Source: an uncultured Gammaproteobacteria bacterium (lineage in GTDB: Bacteria; Pseudomonadota; Gammaproteobacteria; SZUA-152). From it: 34,039 bases of DNA. The notes beneath the pieces were generated by a model, which worked only from the letters and a program-made list of their open reading frames with translations, was not told the DNA's origin and did not search any database. Numbering within the stretch: position 1 is the stretch's first letter; each line of letters starts with the position of its first letter. The translations under genes and the position numbers were made by a program. Location of the stretch: contig CAJVYS010000024.1 of the NCBI GenBank assembly GCA_913009875.1, positions 1 to 34,039 on the forward strand. Reading direction: 5' to 3'. Positions 25,192-33,596 of the stretch are shown piece after piece.

Positions 25192-25476
25192 CAGGTCTCC
25201 TGTCCTTCGAATGGGTTGTCGCTAAATTAAATATGTGCTGCTACTGCCGAGTACTCCGTTTGGCGACTCGGAAGACTGCTCGCTGAAGGCTGGTTTTCTC
25301 TTTGTGTGATATTGTTCGCAAACATTATGCTTTCCACTGATATTGATTGGTGTGCAAGGGTGTTCAAGTGCTGCCTGATTGCCCCGCTAAGGGTAAAAGA
25401 CTAGACTATTTTCATATAAGATTAAACAATTAATAACCTAGTTATATTCTCAGAATTAGATAAGGAATAATGGGTC
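25192..25476. promoter_or_regulatory. Divergent promoter region of Sel1 gene and cysB
   Basis: This A+T-rich gap holds the promoters of both genes. The last 80 bases before cysB (TTCATATAAGATTAAACA to TTATATTC) are the best promoter candidates for cysB, with TATATT as a possible -10. A small hairpin CGAGT/ACTCG (25239-25270 area) lies on the Sel1 side. No gene is seen. Confidence 0.4.
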
Positions 25477-26436
25477 GTGAAGCTCCAGCAACTGCGTTAC
25501 ATCTGTGAGGTCGCCCGGCGTGGGCTGAATGTGACCACGGCGGCAGAGCGCCTGTTTACGGCACAGTCCGGCATCAGCACCCAAATCCGACTGCTGGAAG
25601 AAGAGCTCGATGTGCAGATCTTCGAACGCCACGGCAAGCGCCTGACCGGTGTGACACCAACTGGCAAGGGCATTATTGAGATGGCCGAGCGCATCCTCAC
25701 CGAGTCGGACAACATTCGCCAGCTGGCCCAGCAGGCCAATGACGACAGTCGCGGCACCCTCTCCATCGCCACCACCCACACCCAGGCCTACCATGTCCTG
25801 CCACCGGTGATCGCCCGCTTCTCAAGGGAGTACCCCGGCATCACCCTGCGTATCCACCAGGGCGATGTAGCACAAATTCACGAAATGCTGTTGTCGCGCA
25901 CGGCGGACGTAGCCATCACCACGGCGACCAAGAACATGCCCAACGAACTGGTCATGCTGCCCTTCCGCGACTGGAACATGGCCGTCATCACGCCATTGGA
26001 TCATCCCCTGACCCGCGAGCCGGAGCTGACCCTGGAGGCATTGGCCCAGCATCCGCTGATCACCTATGACCACAGCGTTTCCGGCCGTTCGGCCATCAAC
26101 CAGGCCTTTACCGATGCCGGCCTGTTGACCACCATCGCACTCACCGCATTGGACGCAGATATCATCAAAAAATACGTCAAGCTGGGACTGGGCGTGGGCC
26201 TGATCGCCGAAACAGCGCTGGATGAAACGGAGGATGGTGAGTTGGCGGTGCTGGAGGCCGGACACCTGTTCAAACCCAGTACCAGTTGCATATGCGTACA
26301 CCGAGGGCGCCACCTGCGCAGTTATGTCTACTCTTTCATTACCTACATCACCCCGCAGCTCACCGAGGATGCCGTGGAAGGTATCCTGCGTTGGGAATCC
26401 TCCAAGGGCGAGAACCGCGCCGTGGAAACACCCTGA
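25477..26436 (+). CDS. cysB: LysR-family regulator CysB (sulfur assimilation)
   Basis: This 319-residue LysR regulator is closely similar to E. coli CysB (MKLQQLRYI start, TAQSGISTQIRLLEEEL helix-turn-helix, STxHTQAYHVLP effector domain start, SGRS, DADIIKKYVKLGLGVGLIA). CysB activates cysteine biosynthesis genes and responds to N-acetylserine/O-acetylserine and to thiosulfate or sulfide. The start is GTG at 25477; a stop precedes it in frame and AAGGA lies ten bases upstream. It is divergent from the Sel1 protein gene. No sulfur assimilation genes are in the window, which is common for cysB. Confidence 0.93.
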   Translation: MKLQQLRYICEVARRGLNVTTAAERLFTAQSGISTQIRLLEEELDVQIFERHGKRLTGVTPTGKGIIEMAERILTESDNIRQLAQQANDDSRGTLSIATTHTQAYHVLPPVIARFSREYPGITLRIHQGDVAQIHEMLLSRTADVAITTATKNMPNELVMLPFRDWNMAVITPLDHPLTREPELTLEALAQHPLITYDHSVSGRSAINQAFTDAGLLTTIALTALDADIIKKYVKLGLGVGLIAETALDETEDGELAVLEAGHLFKPSTSCICVHRGRHLRSYVYSFITYITPQLTEDAVEGILRWESSKGENRAVETP

Positions 26437-26453
26437 CCGGCTGTCGAAGTACG

Positions 26454-27050
26454 TCAATCTACCTTCTGTGCCACCAGCAGGGCCTCATTGCGGAAGCCGT
26501 GCTGCACATTGCCGATGCTGCCTTCCTCACGGTAGACCCGCAGGTGCAGGCCGTCGAACAGCCGCAGCAGCTCATTCTCCGCAAGTAGGAAATCCGGGTT
26601 CGCCGGCCCGCCGGGGACGGCCTTGTCGCGGGTGAAGGCCTGGTAGAACAGCAGCCCGCCGGGACGCAGCGCAGCCATCAGTGCCGGGCATAAATCGCGT
26701 TCGAGGAAACGGCTGACGACAATCACATCAAAACTCAAAGCCGATGGCGGTGCAGCCAGCACATCGCGCACCTCAGCACTCAGCGGCAGCTCGGCGACGG
26801 AGGCTGCGGCATTCAGCCGCTCAATGGCCAGCGGTGAGATATCCCAGGCCCGGGTGCGCAGTCCGGCCTGCGCCAGCAGCAGGGCATTACCACCCAGACC
26901 GCAGGCCAGATCCAGCGCCTCGCCTGAGGCTGGCAGTAGATGGCGGTTTTCCGTCAGCACCTCACTCGCCATGGCGGCCCCCGCCTCGCGGTAGCGAGCG
27001 TCCCACTTGTTGGCCAGCTGGCCGTTTTGCGTAGTGTTTGTCGTCGACAT
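26454..27050 (-). CDS. Class I SAM-dependent methyltransferase (TehB/tellurite-resistance-like)
   Basis: The 198-residue cytosolic methyltransferase has AdoMet motif I (LDLACGLGGNALLLAQAG), the following acidic residue in TRAWDISPLAIERL, and motif IV around DVIVVSRFLERD. The pattern of short length and late VSRFL/YQAFTRD segment resembles TehB-like or SAM-methyltransferases of unknown substrate. The ATG at 27050 is chosen because GGAG stands six bases upstream; a TTG at 27065 is in frame but would include the ribosome site. Substrate unknown. It converges with cysB. Confidence 0.8.
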   Translation of the reverse strand: MSTTNTTQNGQLANKWDARYREAGAAMASEVLTENRHLLPASGEALDLACGLGGNALLLAQAGLRTRAWDISPLAIERLNAAASVAELPLSAEVRDVLAAPPSALSFDVIVVSRFLERDLCPALMAALRPGGLLFYQAFTRDKAVPGGPANPDFLLAENELLRLFDGLHLRVYREEGSIGNVQHGFRNEALLVAQKVD

Positions 27051-27112
27051 TCTGTACTCCGTCAAGGTAATAAATTTGGACGCAGCGCTCCTGTGGTGTT
27101 TCGGTCGTTGGT

Positions 27113-27234
27113 GTAGGGTGCTGGTGAGCGGTAGCGAACCGCACCGTTCGCGTGGACCGGGTGTCGAGCGTTGGTCATTGAGGCGGTCACCGTTCCCGAC
27201 CGATGCGGTTCGCTACCGCTCACCGGCATCCTAC
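27113..27234. repeat. Palindrome GTAGGGTGCTGGTGAGCGGT
   Basis: Arms GTAGGGTGCTGGTGAGCGGT...GAACCGCA and TGCGGTTCGCTACCGCTCACC...CTAC are inverted copies around about 60 bases. It is a repeat unit like those in the other gaps, with GTAG/CTAC ends. Confidence 0.8.
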
Positions 27235-27269
27235 AAGGCTTCTTGAAAATTATTGCAGATTGGGAAAAA

Positions 27270-27338
27270 ACGGGTCTCTCAACCCGTATCCGGACTTTCA
27301 GTCCGTAAAACCAACCCACCAGCTTTAGCCGGTGGTTG
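27270..27338. repeat. Three tandem hairpins, possible IS200/IS605-type end remnant
   Basis: Three stems lie in 70 bases: ACGGGT/ACCCGT (27270-27287), CGGAC/GTCCG (27291-27305) and CCACCAGC/GCCGGTGG (27316-27335). Closely spaced short hairpins, including TTTAGCCGGTGG and ACTTTCAGTCC forms, are typical near the ends of IS200/IS605-type elements and their TnpB-associated RNAs, but no transposase gene is next to it. Confidence 0.4.
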
Positions 27339-27409
27339 TTGAGTACTTGACCCGCCACGGTGATTGCCCAATGATCGCCGGACATTCTAACCAAAAAGCT
27401 GCGCCACGC

Positions 27410-27613
27410 ATGGAATCCCGACTCACCGATCTCGAAATTCGCTACGCCCATCAAGAGGCGACTCTGGAGGCCGTCAATGAGACCCTGTTGTTGCAGCAGC
27501 GCAGTATTGAAGCGCTGCGCGCCGAGCTGGAGCGGATCAAGCAGCAGATGCGCGGTCTGAATAGTGGCGAAATGGCCTCGGCCGCGGAAGAAACGCCGCC
27601 GCCCCACTACTGA
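27410..27613 (+). CDS. slyX: SlyX family protein
   Basis: The 67-residue coiled-coil protein matches SlyX, whose C-terminal AEETPPPHY is conserved and visible here, as is the start MESRLTDLEIRYAHQE. Function of the family is not established. E. coli SlyX has 72 residues. No strong ribosome site is seen; an ATG further up (27371) is an alternative start. It is upstream of the DUF3301 gene. Confidence 0.85.
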   Translation: MESRLTDLEIRYAHQEATLEAVNETLLLQQRSIEALRAELERIKQQMRGLNSGEMASAAEETPPPHY

Positions 27614-27656
27614 TGGTCGCAGCAAATAGTCGAAATGCTTTGATGTCGCACCACCC

Positions 27657-28007
27657 ATGAACGACTGGCTGTGGTTTTTCCCCCTTGCCGGCGGCTTCTG
27701 GTACTGGTGGGACACCCTGCGCACCCGGGAGATCGCCCGCGCCGCCGGACGCCGTGCCTGCGACCAACGGCAGGTGCAGTTTCTCGATGACACGGTGGTG
27801 TGTATCCGCATCCGCCTGCGCCGCAATACCCGGGGACATATGCAGTTCAAACGCCGATACGATTTCGAATTTGCCAGCGATGGCGAGCGGCGCTACCACG
27901 GGCAAATCGACATGATCGGCAGCCACGTCAGCCGTATCGACATGGAGGCCTACCGCCTCCCCGCCGGGGAAGGTGATGCAGACGGCCCCCCCTGGCGAGG
28001 CCAGTGA
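27657..28007 (+). CDS. DUF3301 family protein
   Basis: The 116-residue protein shows the family pattern WLWFFPLAGGFWYWWDTLRTREIA (hydrophobic N-terminus), then VQFLDDTVVCIRIRLRRNTRGHMQFKRRYDFEF and RYHGQIDMIGSHVSRIDMEAYR. Proteins of this family are gammaproteobacterial, short and membrane-associated by the N-terminus. No function is known. It lies 43 bases after slyX and 30 bases before the deaminase gene, on the same strand. Confidence 0.8.
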   Translation: MNDWLWFFPLAGGFWYWWDTLRTREIARAAGRRACDQRQVQFLDDTVVCIRIRLRRNTRGHMQFKRRYDFEFASDGERRYHGQIDMIGSHVSRIDMEAYRLPAGEGDADGPPWRGQ

Positions 28008-28037
28008 CAAGACCGACAACGTGACCCGCATCCACTA

Positions 28038-28505
28038 ATGAACGACCAGGACTTCCTGCGACAGGCCATCGACTTGGCCAACCGCTCCGTTGACGAGGGC
28101 GGCGGCCCCTTTGGTGCGCTGATCGTGCGCAAGGGATTAGTGATAGGCCAGGGGAATAATCGCGTCACCCTCGACAATGACCCCACTGCCCACGCCGAGG
28201 TGCGGGCCATCCGTGACGCTTGCCGGAAAGAGAAAGACTTCAGTTTGAGTGGCGGCGTGCTCTACGCCAGCTGCGAACCCTGCCCCATGTGCATGGCGGC
28301 CATATACTGGGCCCGGCTTGAGCGGGTGGTATTCGCAGCCAGTGGCGAGGACGCCCGTCGCGCCGGCTTCGATGATCGCTGGATTGCACGGGAACTCTGC
28401 CAGCCCTATGCCGAGCGCTCACTACCCGTGGAGCAATGTGCCTGCGAAGGCTTCGACAGCAGCTTCCGCAAGTGGATGGCGCTGGCTGACAAGACGCCGT
28501 ACTGA
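28038..28505 (+). CDS. Guanine deaminase-like cytidine-deaminase-fold enzyme
   Basis: The 155-residue zinc enzyme resembles B. subtilis guanine deaminase (GuaD) along its full length, including PFGALIV, NDPTAHAEVRAIR, CEPCPMCMAAIYWAR and the GFDD and KTPY tail. Zinc ligands are His52, Cys82 and Cys85; Glu54 is the proton shuttle. The reaction would be guanine to xanthine plus ammonia. The related tRNA adenosine deaminase TadA is less likely, as the C-terminal half matches GuaD. It is the last gene of the slyX-DUF3301 row. Confidence 0.82.
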   Translation: MNDQDFLRQAIDLANRSVDEGGGPFGALIVRKGLVIGQGNNRVTLDNDPTAHAEVRAIRDACRKEKDFSLSGGVLYASCEPCPMCMAAIYWARLERVVFAASGEDARRAGFDDRWIARELCQPYAERSLPVEQCACEGFDSSFRKWMALADKTPY

Positions 28506-28525
28506 GAATTTGCCCGGATAATCCG

Positions 28526-28716
28526 GTAGAAGCGGACCATGCCCGCGATGGACAGTGTCCTGTATGTGCATTGTGTGTGGGAGCGGCTTCAGCCGCGAAT
28601 TTGGTAACCCTGATGCACTATTCGCGGCTGAAGCCGCTCCCACAGTTGTTACATACCGATTAGGCCTGACTGGCCTGTGCTCGAGAGGATTCATCGCGGG
28701 CATGGCCCGCTCCTAC
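28526..28716. repeat. Nested palindromes: family 2 around family 1
   Basis: The outer arms GTAGAAGCGGACCATGCCCG (28526-) and its complement ending GCCCGCTCCTAC (28692-28716) differ at two of 25 bases. Inside lies the complete family 1 hairpin (28576-28644, TGTGGGAGCGGCTTCAGCCG). The gap 28506-28742 holds nothing else. Confidence 0.85.
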
Positions 28717-28742
28717 CGAGAATTAGACAGACTCCTGCTACC

Positions 28743-29630
28743 TCAAGCCGCCGGAAATACCGCGCTCGCTTCAAACACCGGTCCATCCACACAGACGCGC
28801 TTCATGGCCGGGCCGCTAAGCGTCTGCACCTCCACCACGCAGCCGGCGCAGCCACCAACACCGCAGGCCATGAACTCCTCCAGCGACACCTGACAGGGCA
28901 GCCGGTATTCCCGCGCCAGGGCGGCCACCGCTTCCAGCATAGGGTGCGGGCCACAGGCGAACACAGCGACTTCCTTGCGTTGCTCGTCATCGAGGGCATC
29001 CAGCCAGGCGCGCGCCAGGTCCGTGACGTAACCCTCAAAGGTGCCGGGATAGCCCTGCTGGCTGGCCAGGCGTGAGGCAATGCCCCAGTCGTCGAGTAGC
29101 GGCATGGCGGCGATCACCCCCTCGGGCATGCCCGGCACCATGATCTGCGACGGCTGCGCCTTGAACGGAAACGGCACTTCGGAACCCATGATAACGAAGG
29201 GCTCATAGGCGCCCTTCACCTCACGCAGGCGGTCGGCGAGGAACACCATCGGCGGCATGCCCACGCCGCCGCCGATGAGCAGCGGGCGGCGGTGAGTCAT
29301 GTGCGATTCGAAGGTCTTGCCGATGGGGCCGAGGATGCTCAGCACCTCGTCCACGCGGCGGGCGGCGAGGCGGCGGGTGCCGACGCCCAGCACCTTGAAG
29401 AGGAAATCCACCCAGCCGGCTCGGGCGTCCACGCGCATGATCGAGATGGGCCGGCGCAGGGGCAGGTCCGGGTCGCACTGGATGTGGGCGAACTGGCCCG
29501 GCTTGGCGCTGGCAGCCATTTGCGGCGCGTGCACGCGGATAATGACCTGGTCGCCGGGATATTCCGCGCGTTCAAGGATGCGGGCATTTTCGGGAAAAAT
29601 AGTGTCGCGGTGGGGTCTCTGGTTCGGCAT
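28743..29630 (-). CDS. PyrK-like dihydroorotate dehydrogenase electron transfer subunit
   Basis: The 295-residue protein has the PyrK layout: a ferredoxin reductase-like FAD domain (FAHIQCDPDLPLRRPISIMR), an NAD-binding domain (RRPLLIGGGVGMPPMVFLADRL, VFACGPHPML) and a C-terminal 2Fe-2S cysteine set CX4CX2CX15C (Cys256, 261, 264, 280). PyrK passes electrons from PyrD1B to NAD. The catalytic PyrD partner is not next to it, so the physiological partner is unclear. Context in the pyrimidine block supports a pyrimidine role. The ATG at 29630 is chosen, with AGGGTG 11 bases upstream; a GTG at 29642 is in frame but has no good site. Confidence 0.8.
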   Translation of the reverse strand: MPNQRPHRDTIFPENARILERAEYPGDQVIIRVHAPQMAASAKPGQFAHIQCDPDLPLRRPISIMRVDARAGWVDFLFKVLGVGTRRLAARRVDEVLSILGPIGKTFESHMTHRRPLLIGGGVGMPPMVFLADRLREVKGAYEPFVIMGSEVPFPFKAQPSQIMVPGMPEGVIAAMPLLDDWGIASRLASQQGYPGTFEGYVTDLARAWLDALDDEQRKEVAVFACGPHPMLEAVAALAREYRLPCQVSLEEFMACGVGGCAGCVVEVQTLSGPAMKRVCVDGPVFEASAVFPAA

Positions 29631-29648
29631 CGGATTATTCACCCTCTG

Positions 29649-29716
29649 GTAGGGTGGGCACCGCCCACCATTTTCGGAAATGCAGGCTGCTCATTGGTGG
29701 GCACTGCCCGCCCTAC
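29649..29716. repeat. Palindrome GTAGGGTGGGCACCGCCCACC
   Basis: GTAGGGTGGGCACCGCCCAC and TGGTGGGCACTGCCCGCCCT (complement) flank about 22 bases. It lies between pyrC' and the pyrK-like gene. A second imperfect palindrome, CGCAAATGGACG/CGTCCATTGGCG, follows at 29748-29804. Confidence 0.8.
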
Positions 29717-29826
29717 CTGCTGCGTGCGGTTTCAGTCCGCCAAAGCACGCAAATGGACGTGAATGTTTTGAAGTGGATTTGCGTTTATTGGCGTCCATTG
29801 GCGCGCCCACCCTCTAGCTGCGGCAG

Positions 29827-31119
29827 TCAGTCGCAGGTGTGATAGGTCAGCTCGCCGGCCAGCAGGGTGCAACTGACACGACCCTTCAGTTCCCAGCCCA
29901 GGAAGGGGCTGTTGTGACCAGCACTTTGTAATTCGTCGGCGCGCAGCTCCCAATAGGGTTCGGGGTCAAACACGCAGACGTCGGCGCGCGCGCCGGTAGC
30001 CAGGGTACCGCCCTCGCCATGATCCAGCAGACCCAGGATCCCGGCCGGGCGCTGGGTGATGCTGGCGATGGCCTCGGGCAGGCTCAGCAGGCCCTCGTCG
30101 GCCAGCCGCAGGGTCAGTGGCAGTAGAGTCTCGAGGCCGCTGATACCTGGCTCGGAGGCCGGAAAGGGCGCCAGCTTGGCGTCCGGGCCGAGGGGCTGGT
30201 GGTCGGAACACACAGCGGCGACGGTGCCCTGTTTCAGTCCCTCGCGCAGTCCTTCGCGGTCGCGCTGACTGCGCAGCGGCGGGCGTACGTGGCACTGGGT
30301 GTCGAAGTAGCCGATATCCATGTCGGTGAGATAAAGCTGATGGACGGCGACATCGGCGCTCACCGGCAGACCGTCGTACTGGGCGCGGGCGATCATACGC
30401 ACCGCACGGGCGCTGGACAGGTGGCAGAAGTGGGCGCGTACACCGGTCTGCTCGATGAGCTGCAACTCACGCGCCACAGCGATGGTCTCCGCCGCCTCGG
30501 GGATGCCGACCAGTCCCAGACGCACGCTCACCACGCCCTCGTGGGCGCAGCCGCCAGCGGCCAGCCACGGATCCTCGGCGTGGAGGAAAATGGTCAGCCC
30601 CTGGCTGGAGGCGTATTCCATGGCGCGGCGCATCACCTGGGTGCTCTCCACCGCCTGCAGCCCATTGCTGACCACCACGCAGCCGGCCTGTTTCAGTGTC
30701 GCCATCTCGGCCAGCTGCTGACCGGCGAGGCCCTGGGTCAGTGCCCCCAGCGGCAATACGCGAGCGTGGCCGGACTGCTTGGCGCGGTGACGGATGAGGT
30801 CGACCAGGGCCGGGGTATCGATGGGTTGCGAAGGATCCGGCGGGCACACCAGGGTGGTGATGCCGGCACTGGCGGCCGCTGCGGTTTCCGTAGCAATAGT
30901 GGCGCGAGACTCACCGCCGGGCTCGCGCAGGCGCGCGCGCAGGTCGATGAGGCCGGGGCAGACGACCTGGCCCTCGGCATTGATGTGGCTGTCGGCGCTG
31001 AAGCCATCCGGCACCTTGCCCACACCGGCAATGACGCCATCGGCGATGTGCAGGTCGGTGTGGCTATCAATGCCGTTGGCGGGATCGATGAGACGGCCGT
31101 GCTGGATGGTGATGTTCAT
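29827..31119 (-). CDS. Dihydroorotase-like protein PyrC' (probably non-catalytic)
   Basis: This 430-residue amidohydrolase relative occupies the pyrB-pyrC' position known from Pseudomonas, where PyrC' is an inactive dihydroorotase homologue that stabilises aspartate transcarbamoylase. The key difference is visible: the metal-binding HxH of the DLHxHLREPG motif reads [10 protein letters not shown] (Arg61 and Arg63). Some other family residues remain (LHAED, HLSSA, SDHQPLG). It overlaps pyrB by 4 bases (ATGA), fitting one complex. A true dihydroorotase should be encoded elsewhere in the genome. Confidence 0.85.
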   Translation of the reverse strand: MNITIQHGRLIDPANGIDSHTDLHIADGVIAGVGKVPDGFSADSHINAEGQVVCPGLIDLRARLREPGGESRATIATETAAAASAGITTLVCPPDPSQPIDTPALVDLIRHRAKQSGHARVLPLGALTQGLAGQQLAEMATLKQAGCVVVSNGLQAVESTQVMRRAMEYASSQGLTIFLHAEDPWLAAGGCAHEGVVSVRLGLVGIPEAAETIAVARELQLIEQTGVRAHFCHLSSARAVRMIARAQYDGLPVSADVAVHQLYLTDMDIGYFDTQCHVRPPLRSQRDREGLREGLKQGTVAAVCSDHQPLGPDAKLAPFPASEPGISGLETLLPLTLRLADEGLLSLPEAIASITQRPAGILGLLDHGEGGTLATGARADVCVFDPEPYWELRADELQSAGHNSPFLGWELKGRVSCTLLAGELTYHTCD

Positions 31120-32093
31120 GCGCCCTCTCCCTCCGCCGGCGCGCGGCCCAGGGCCATGGACATCACCGCCATGCGCACGGCGATGCCGTTACTGACCTGC
31201 TCGAGGATTACCGACTGTGGCCCATCGGCCACCGAGGAGGCGATCTCCACACCGCGGTTGATGGGGCCGGGATGCATGACGATGGCATCGGGCTTGGCCA
31301 GTGCCAGTTTCTCCTCGGTGAGGCCGTAGGTCGCGAAGTACTCGGCTTCGCTGGGCAGCATGGCGCCCTGCATGCGCTCCTTTTGCAGGCGTAGCATGAT
31401 CACCACGTCGGCACCGCGCAGGCCCTCATCAAGGTCGTGAAAGACGTGCACACCGAGGCTCTCCACCGCCGCCGGGATCAGGGTCTTGGGGGCCACCACG
31501 CGCAGTTCGGAGACGCCCAGGGTGGTGAGGGCATGGATCAGCGAGCGTGCCACACGTGAGTGCTTGATGTCGCCGACGATGGCCACCGTCAGCGGCGCGA
31601 ATTCACCCTTGCGGCGGCGGATGGTGAACATGTCCAGCAGTGCCTGGGTGGGATGGGCGTGACTGCCATCACCGGCGTTGATGACACTGACGTGCGGTGC
31701 AACGTGCCGGGCGATGAGATGGGCGGCACCGCTATCGGCGTGGCGCACCACGAACATGTCGCACTGCATGGCCTCAAGGTTGTGCAGCATGTCCAGCAGG
31801 CTCTCGCCCTTCACCGTGGCCGAGGTGTTGATATTGATCTTCAATACATCGGCGGAGAGGCGCTTGGCGGCCAGCTCGAAGGTGGTGAGGGTGCGGGTGC
31901 TGGCCTCGAAGAACAGGTTGACCACCGTCTTGCCGCGCAGTAGCGGCACTTTGCGCACCTGCCGGTCGCCCACAGAAACAAAGGATTCGGCGGTGTCGAG
32001 AATGTCGATGATCTGCTGGCGCTTGAGGCCTTCGATGGTCAGCAGGTGGTGCAGGCGGCCCTCGCTGTCGTGTTGCAGGCTATGTCGTCTCAC
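31116..32093 (-). CDS. pyrB: Aspartate carbamoyltransferase catalytic subunit
   Basis: The 325-residue enzyme joins carbamoyl phosphate and aspartate in pyrimidine synthesis. [30 protein letters not shown] (Lys that binds the substrates), [15 protein letters not shown] and MHPGPINRG are present. The usual second Arg of STRTR is Leu here (CTC). It is of the Pseudomonas class with the dihydroorotase-like partner encoded next. GTG start overlaps the pyrR stop by 4 bases. Confidence 0.94.
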   Translation of the reverse strand: MRRHSLQHDSEGRLHHLLTIEGLKRQQIIDILDTAESFVSVGDRQVRKVPLLRGKTVVNLFFEASTRTLTTFELAAKRLSADVLKININTSATVKGESLLDMLHNLEAMQCDMFVVRHADSGAAHLIARHVAPHVSVINAGDGSHAHPTQALLDMFTIRRRKGEFAPLTVAIVGDIKHSRVARSLIHALTTLGVSELRVVAPKTLIPAAVESLGVHVFHDLDEGLRGADVVIMLRLQKERMQGAMLPSEAEYFATYGLTEEKLALAKPDAIVMHPGPINRGVEIASSVADGPQSVILEQVSNGIAVRMAVMSMALGRAPAEGEGA

Positions 32094-32596
32094 GGCGCCT
32101 CCAGGATACTCAGGCGCAGGGGCTCGGGACCACTGAGCTTGACGTGCTCGTGCTCGCCGAGGTCGAAGTGACGGCCCACCACATCGGCCTGGATGGGCAG
32201 CTCACGGCCGCTGCGCTCGCCCAGCACGGCCAGCGTGATGGCGGCGGGGCGGCCGTAGTCAAACAGCTCGTTCATGGCCGCGCGGATGGTGCGGCCGGTG
32301 TGCAGGATGTCATCCACCAGCACAATGTGGCGTTCGTCCACCGACACCGGCAGGCGCGAGGGGCGTACCTGCGGGTTCATGCCGATACGCGAGAAGTCGT
32401 CGCGGTAGAAGGAGATGTCCAGCTCGCCCAGGGGCTGTTCGAGGCCGAGCAGTGCATGCAGACGTTCGGCCACCCACAGGCCGCCGGTGTGGATGCCCAC
32501 CATCAGCGCATCGCGCACGCGGGCGGCTTCCAGTCTGGCGCGCAGGTCGTCGGCCATCTGCCGGATCAGTTGTTCGATGTCGTCCTGTTCGGTCAC
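32090..32596 (-). CDS. pyrR: PyrR: pyrimidine regulator / uracil phosphoribosyltransferase
   Basis: This 168-residue phosphoribosyltransferase-fold protein has the PRPP loop [19 protein letters not shown]. In Bacillus PyrR attenuates pyr transcription by binding mRNA and senses UMP; in gammaproteobacteria it lies next to pyrB and has been linked to pyr gene control. GTG start, overlapping yqgF by 4 bases. Whether it binds RNA here cannot be read from sequence; I did not find an anti-antiterminator upstream. Confidence 0.9.
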   Translation of the reverse strand: MTEQDDIEQLIRQMADDLRARLEAARVRDALMVGIHTGGLWVAERLHALLGLEQPLGELDISFYRDDFSRIGMNPQVRPSRLPVSVDERHIVLVDDILHTGRTIRAAMNELFDYGRPAAITLAVLGERSGRELPIQADVVGRHFDLGEHEHVKLSGPEPLRLSILEAP

Positions 32597-33033
32597 TGGG
32601 TATCCCGGGGTTGTTCGGTCAGCCAGGTCTCGAGGATTACCTGGGCGGCCAGTTTGTCGATATCTTCTTTGCGGCGTGCTTTTTGCCGCGATCTGCCCTT
32701 GAGCAGCGATTCGGCCTCCAGTGAGGAAAGGCGTTCGTCAATGAGATGGGCCGGCAGATTGTACCGCCCGTGCAGTTGATTGCCAAAGCGCCGCGCACGG
32801 CGGCTGAGTTCGTGTTCGCTGCCGTCCATGTTCAGCGGCAGACCGACCACCACGGCGTCCGGTTGCCATTCCTCGAACAGGCGGCTGATGGCCGGCCAGT
32901 CCGGTTTGCCGTCACGCGCGGCGACGGTAGTGAGGGCGCTGGCGGTGCCGGTCAGCTCCTGACCCACGGCCACGCCGATGCGCTTGAGGCCGTAGTCGAA
33001 ACAGAGAAGGGTGCGCGCCGCCATCGCGCTCAC
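32593..33033 (-). CDS. ruvX: Holliday junction resolvase-like YqgF/RuvX
   Basis: The 146-residue RNase H-fold protein contains DYGLKRIGVAVG (first Asp), ADAVVVGLPLNMDGSE-like middle segment (DAVVVGLPLNMDGSE), IDERLSSLEAE and KEDIDKLAAQVILETW (last Asp). Family members process 16S rRNA 5' ends (pre-16S rRNA nuclease) and were first named putative resolvases. The start is GTG, overlapping yqgE by 4 bases; a later ATG (33024) is possible. Confidence 0.92.
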   Translation of the reverse strand: MSAMAARTLLCFDYGLKRIGVAVGQELTGTASALTTVAARDGKPDWPAISRLFEEWQPDAVVVGLPLNMDGSEHELSRRARRFGNQLHGRYNLPAHLIDERLSSLEAESLLKGRSRQKARRKEDIDKLAAQVILETWLTEQPRDTQ

Positions 33034-33596
33034 GCGTGGCCGGCGTCGCCGGTGAGCTGGTGGATGTCCACGCCCACCAGGCGGGCGGCGGCCTCCCAGC
33101 GCTCCTCTACCGGGGTATCGAAAATGATGACCGGATCGGCCGGGCCGCTGAGCCAGGCGTTGTCGAGCATCTCCTGCTCCAGCTGACCGGCACCCCAGCC
33201 GGCGTAGCCCAGGGTAATGAGCACGTCATCGGGACTGTTGCCTTCACTCATTGCGTGAATAATGTCAGTGGAGGTGGTGAGGCCAATGTCTTCGGTGACC
33301 GTCATGCTGGATTCCCACTGTCCCAGCGGGCGATGCAGCACGAAGCCGCGCTCCGGCTCTACCGGGCCGCCGCGGAAGATGGGCCGGGCAGCCTGTTCGG
33401 CATCGTGTGCCTGCATATCCATCTGCTCCATCAGCTCGCCGAGGCCGAGTTCCACCGGCTGGTTGATAACGATGCCCATGGCGCCCTGCTCGTTGTGTTC
33501 ACAGATGTAGGTCACGCTGTGAAAAAAGTTGGGGTCGCGAAGATTGGGCATGGCGATGAGAAACTGGTTGGTGAGATAGGCGTCTTGGTCGCTCAT
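33030..33596 (-). CDS. yqgE: YqgE/AlgH family protein
   Basis: The 188-residue protein begins MSDQDAYLTNQFLIAMPNL, followed by the family pattern FFHSVTYICEHNEQGAMGIVINQP, RPIFRGGPVEPERGFVLH and ITLGYAGWGAGQLEQEM. AlgH of Pseudomonas was implicated in alginate regulation; the biochemical role of YqgE is not settled. It is the first gene of the block. No Shine-Dalgarno is seen before the ATG. Confidence 0.92.
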   Translation of the reverse strand: MSDQDAYLTNQFLIAMPNLRDPNFFHSVTYICEHNEQGAMGIVINQPVELGLGELMEQMDMQAHDAEQAARPIFRGGPVEPERGFVLHRPLGQWESSMTVTEDIGLTTSTDIIHAMSEGNSPDDVLITLGYAGWGAGQLEQEMLDNAWLSGPADPVIIFDTPVEERWEAAARLVGVDIHQLTGDAGHA

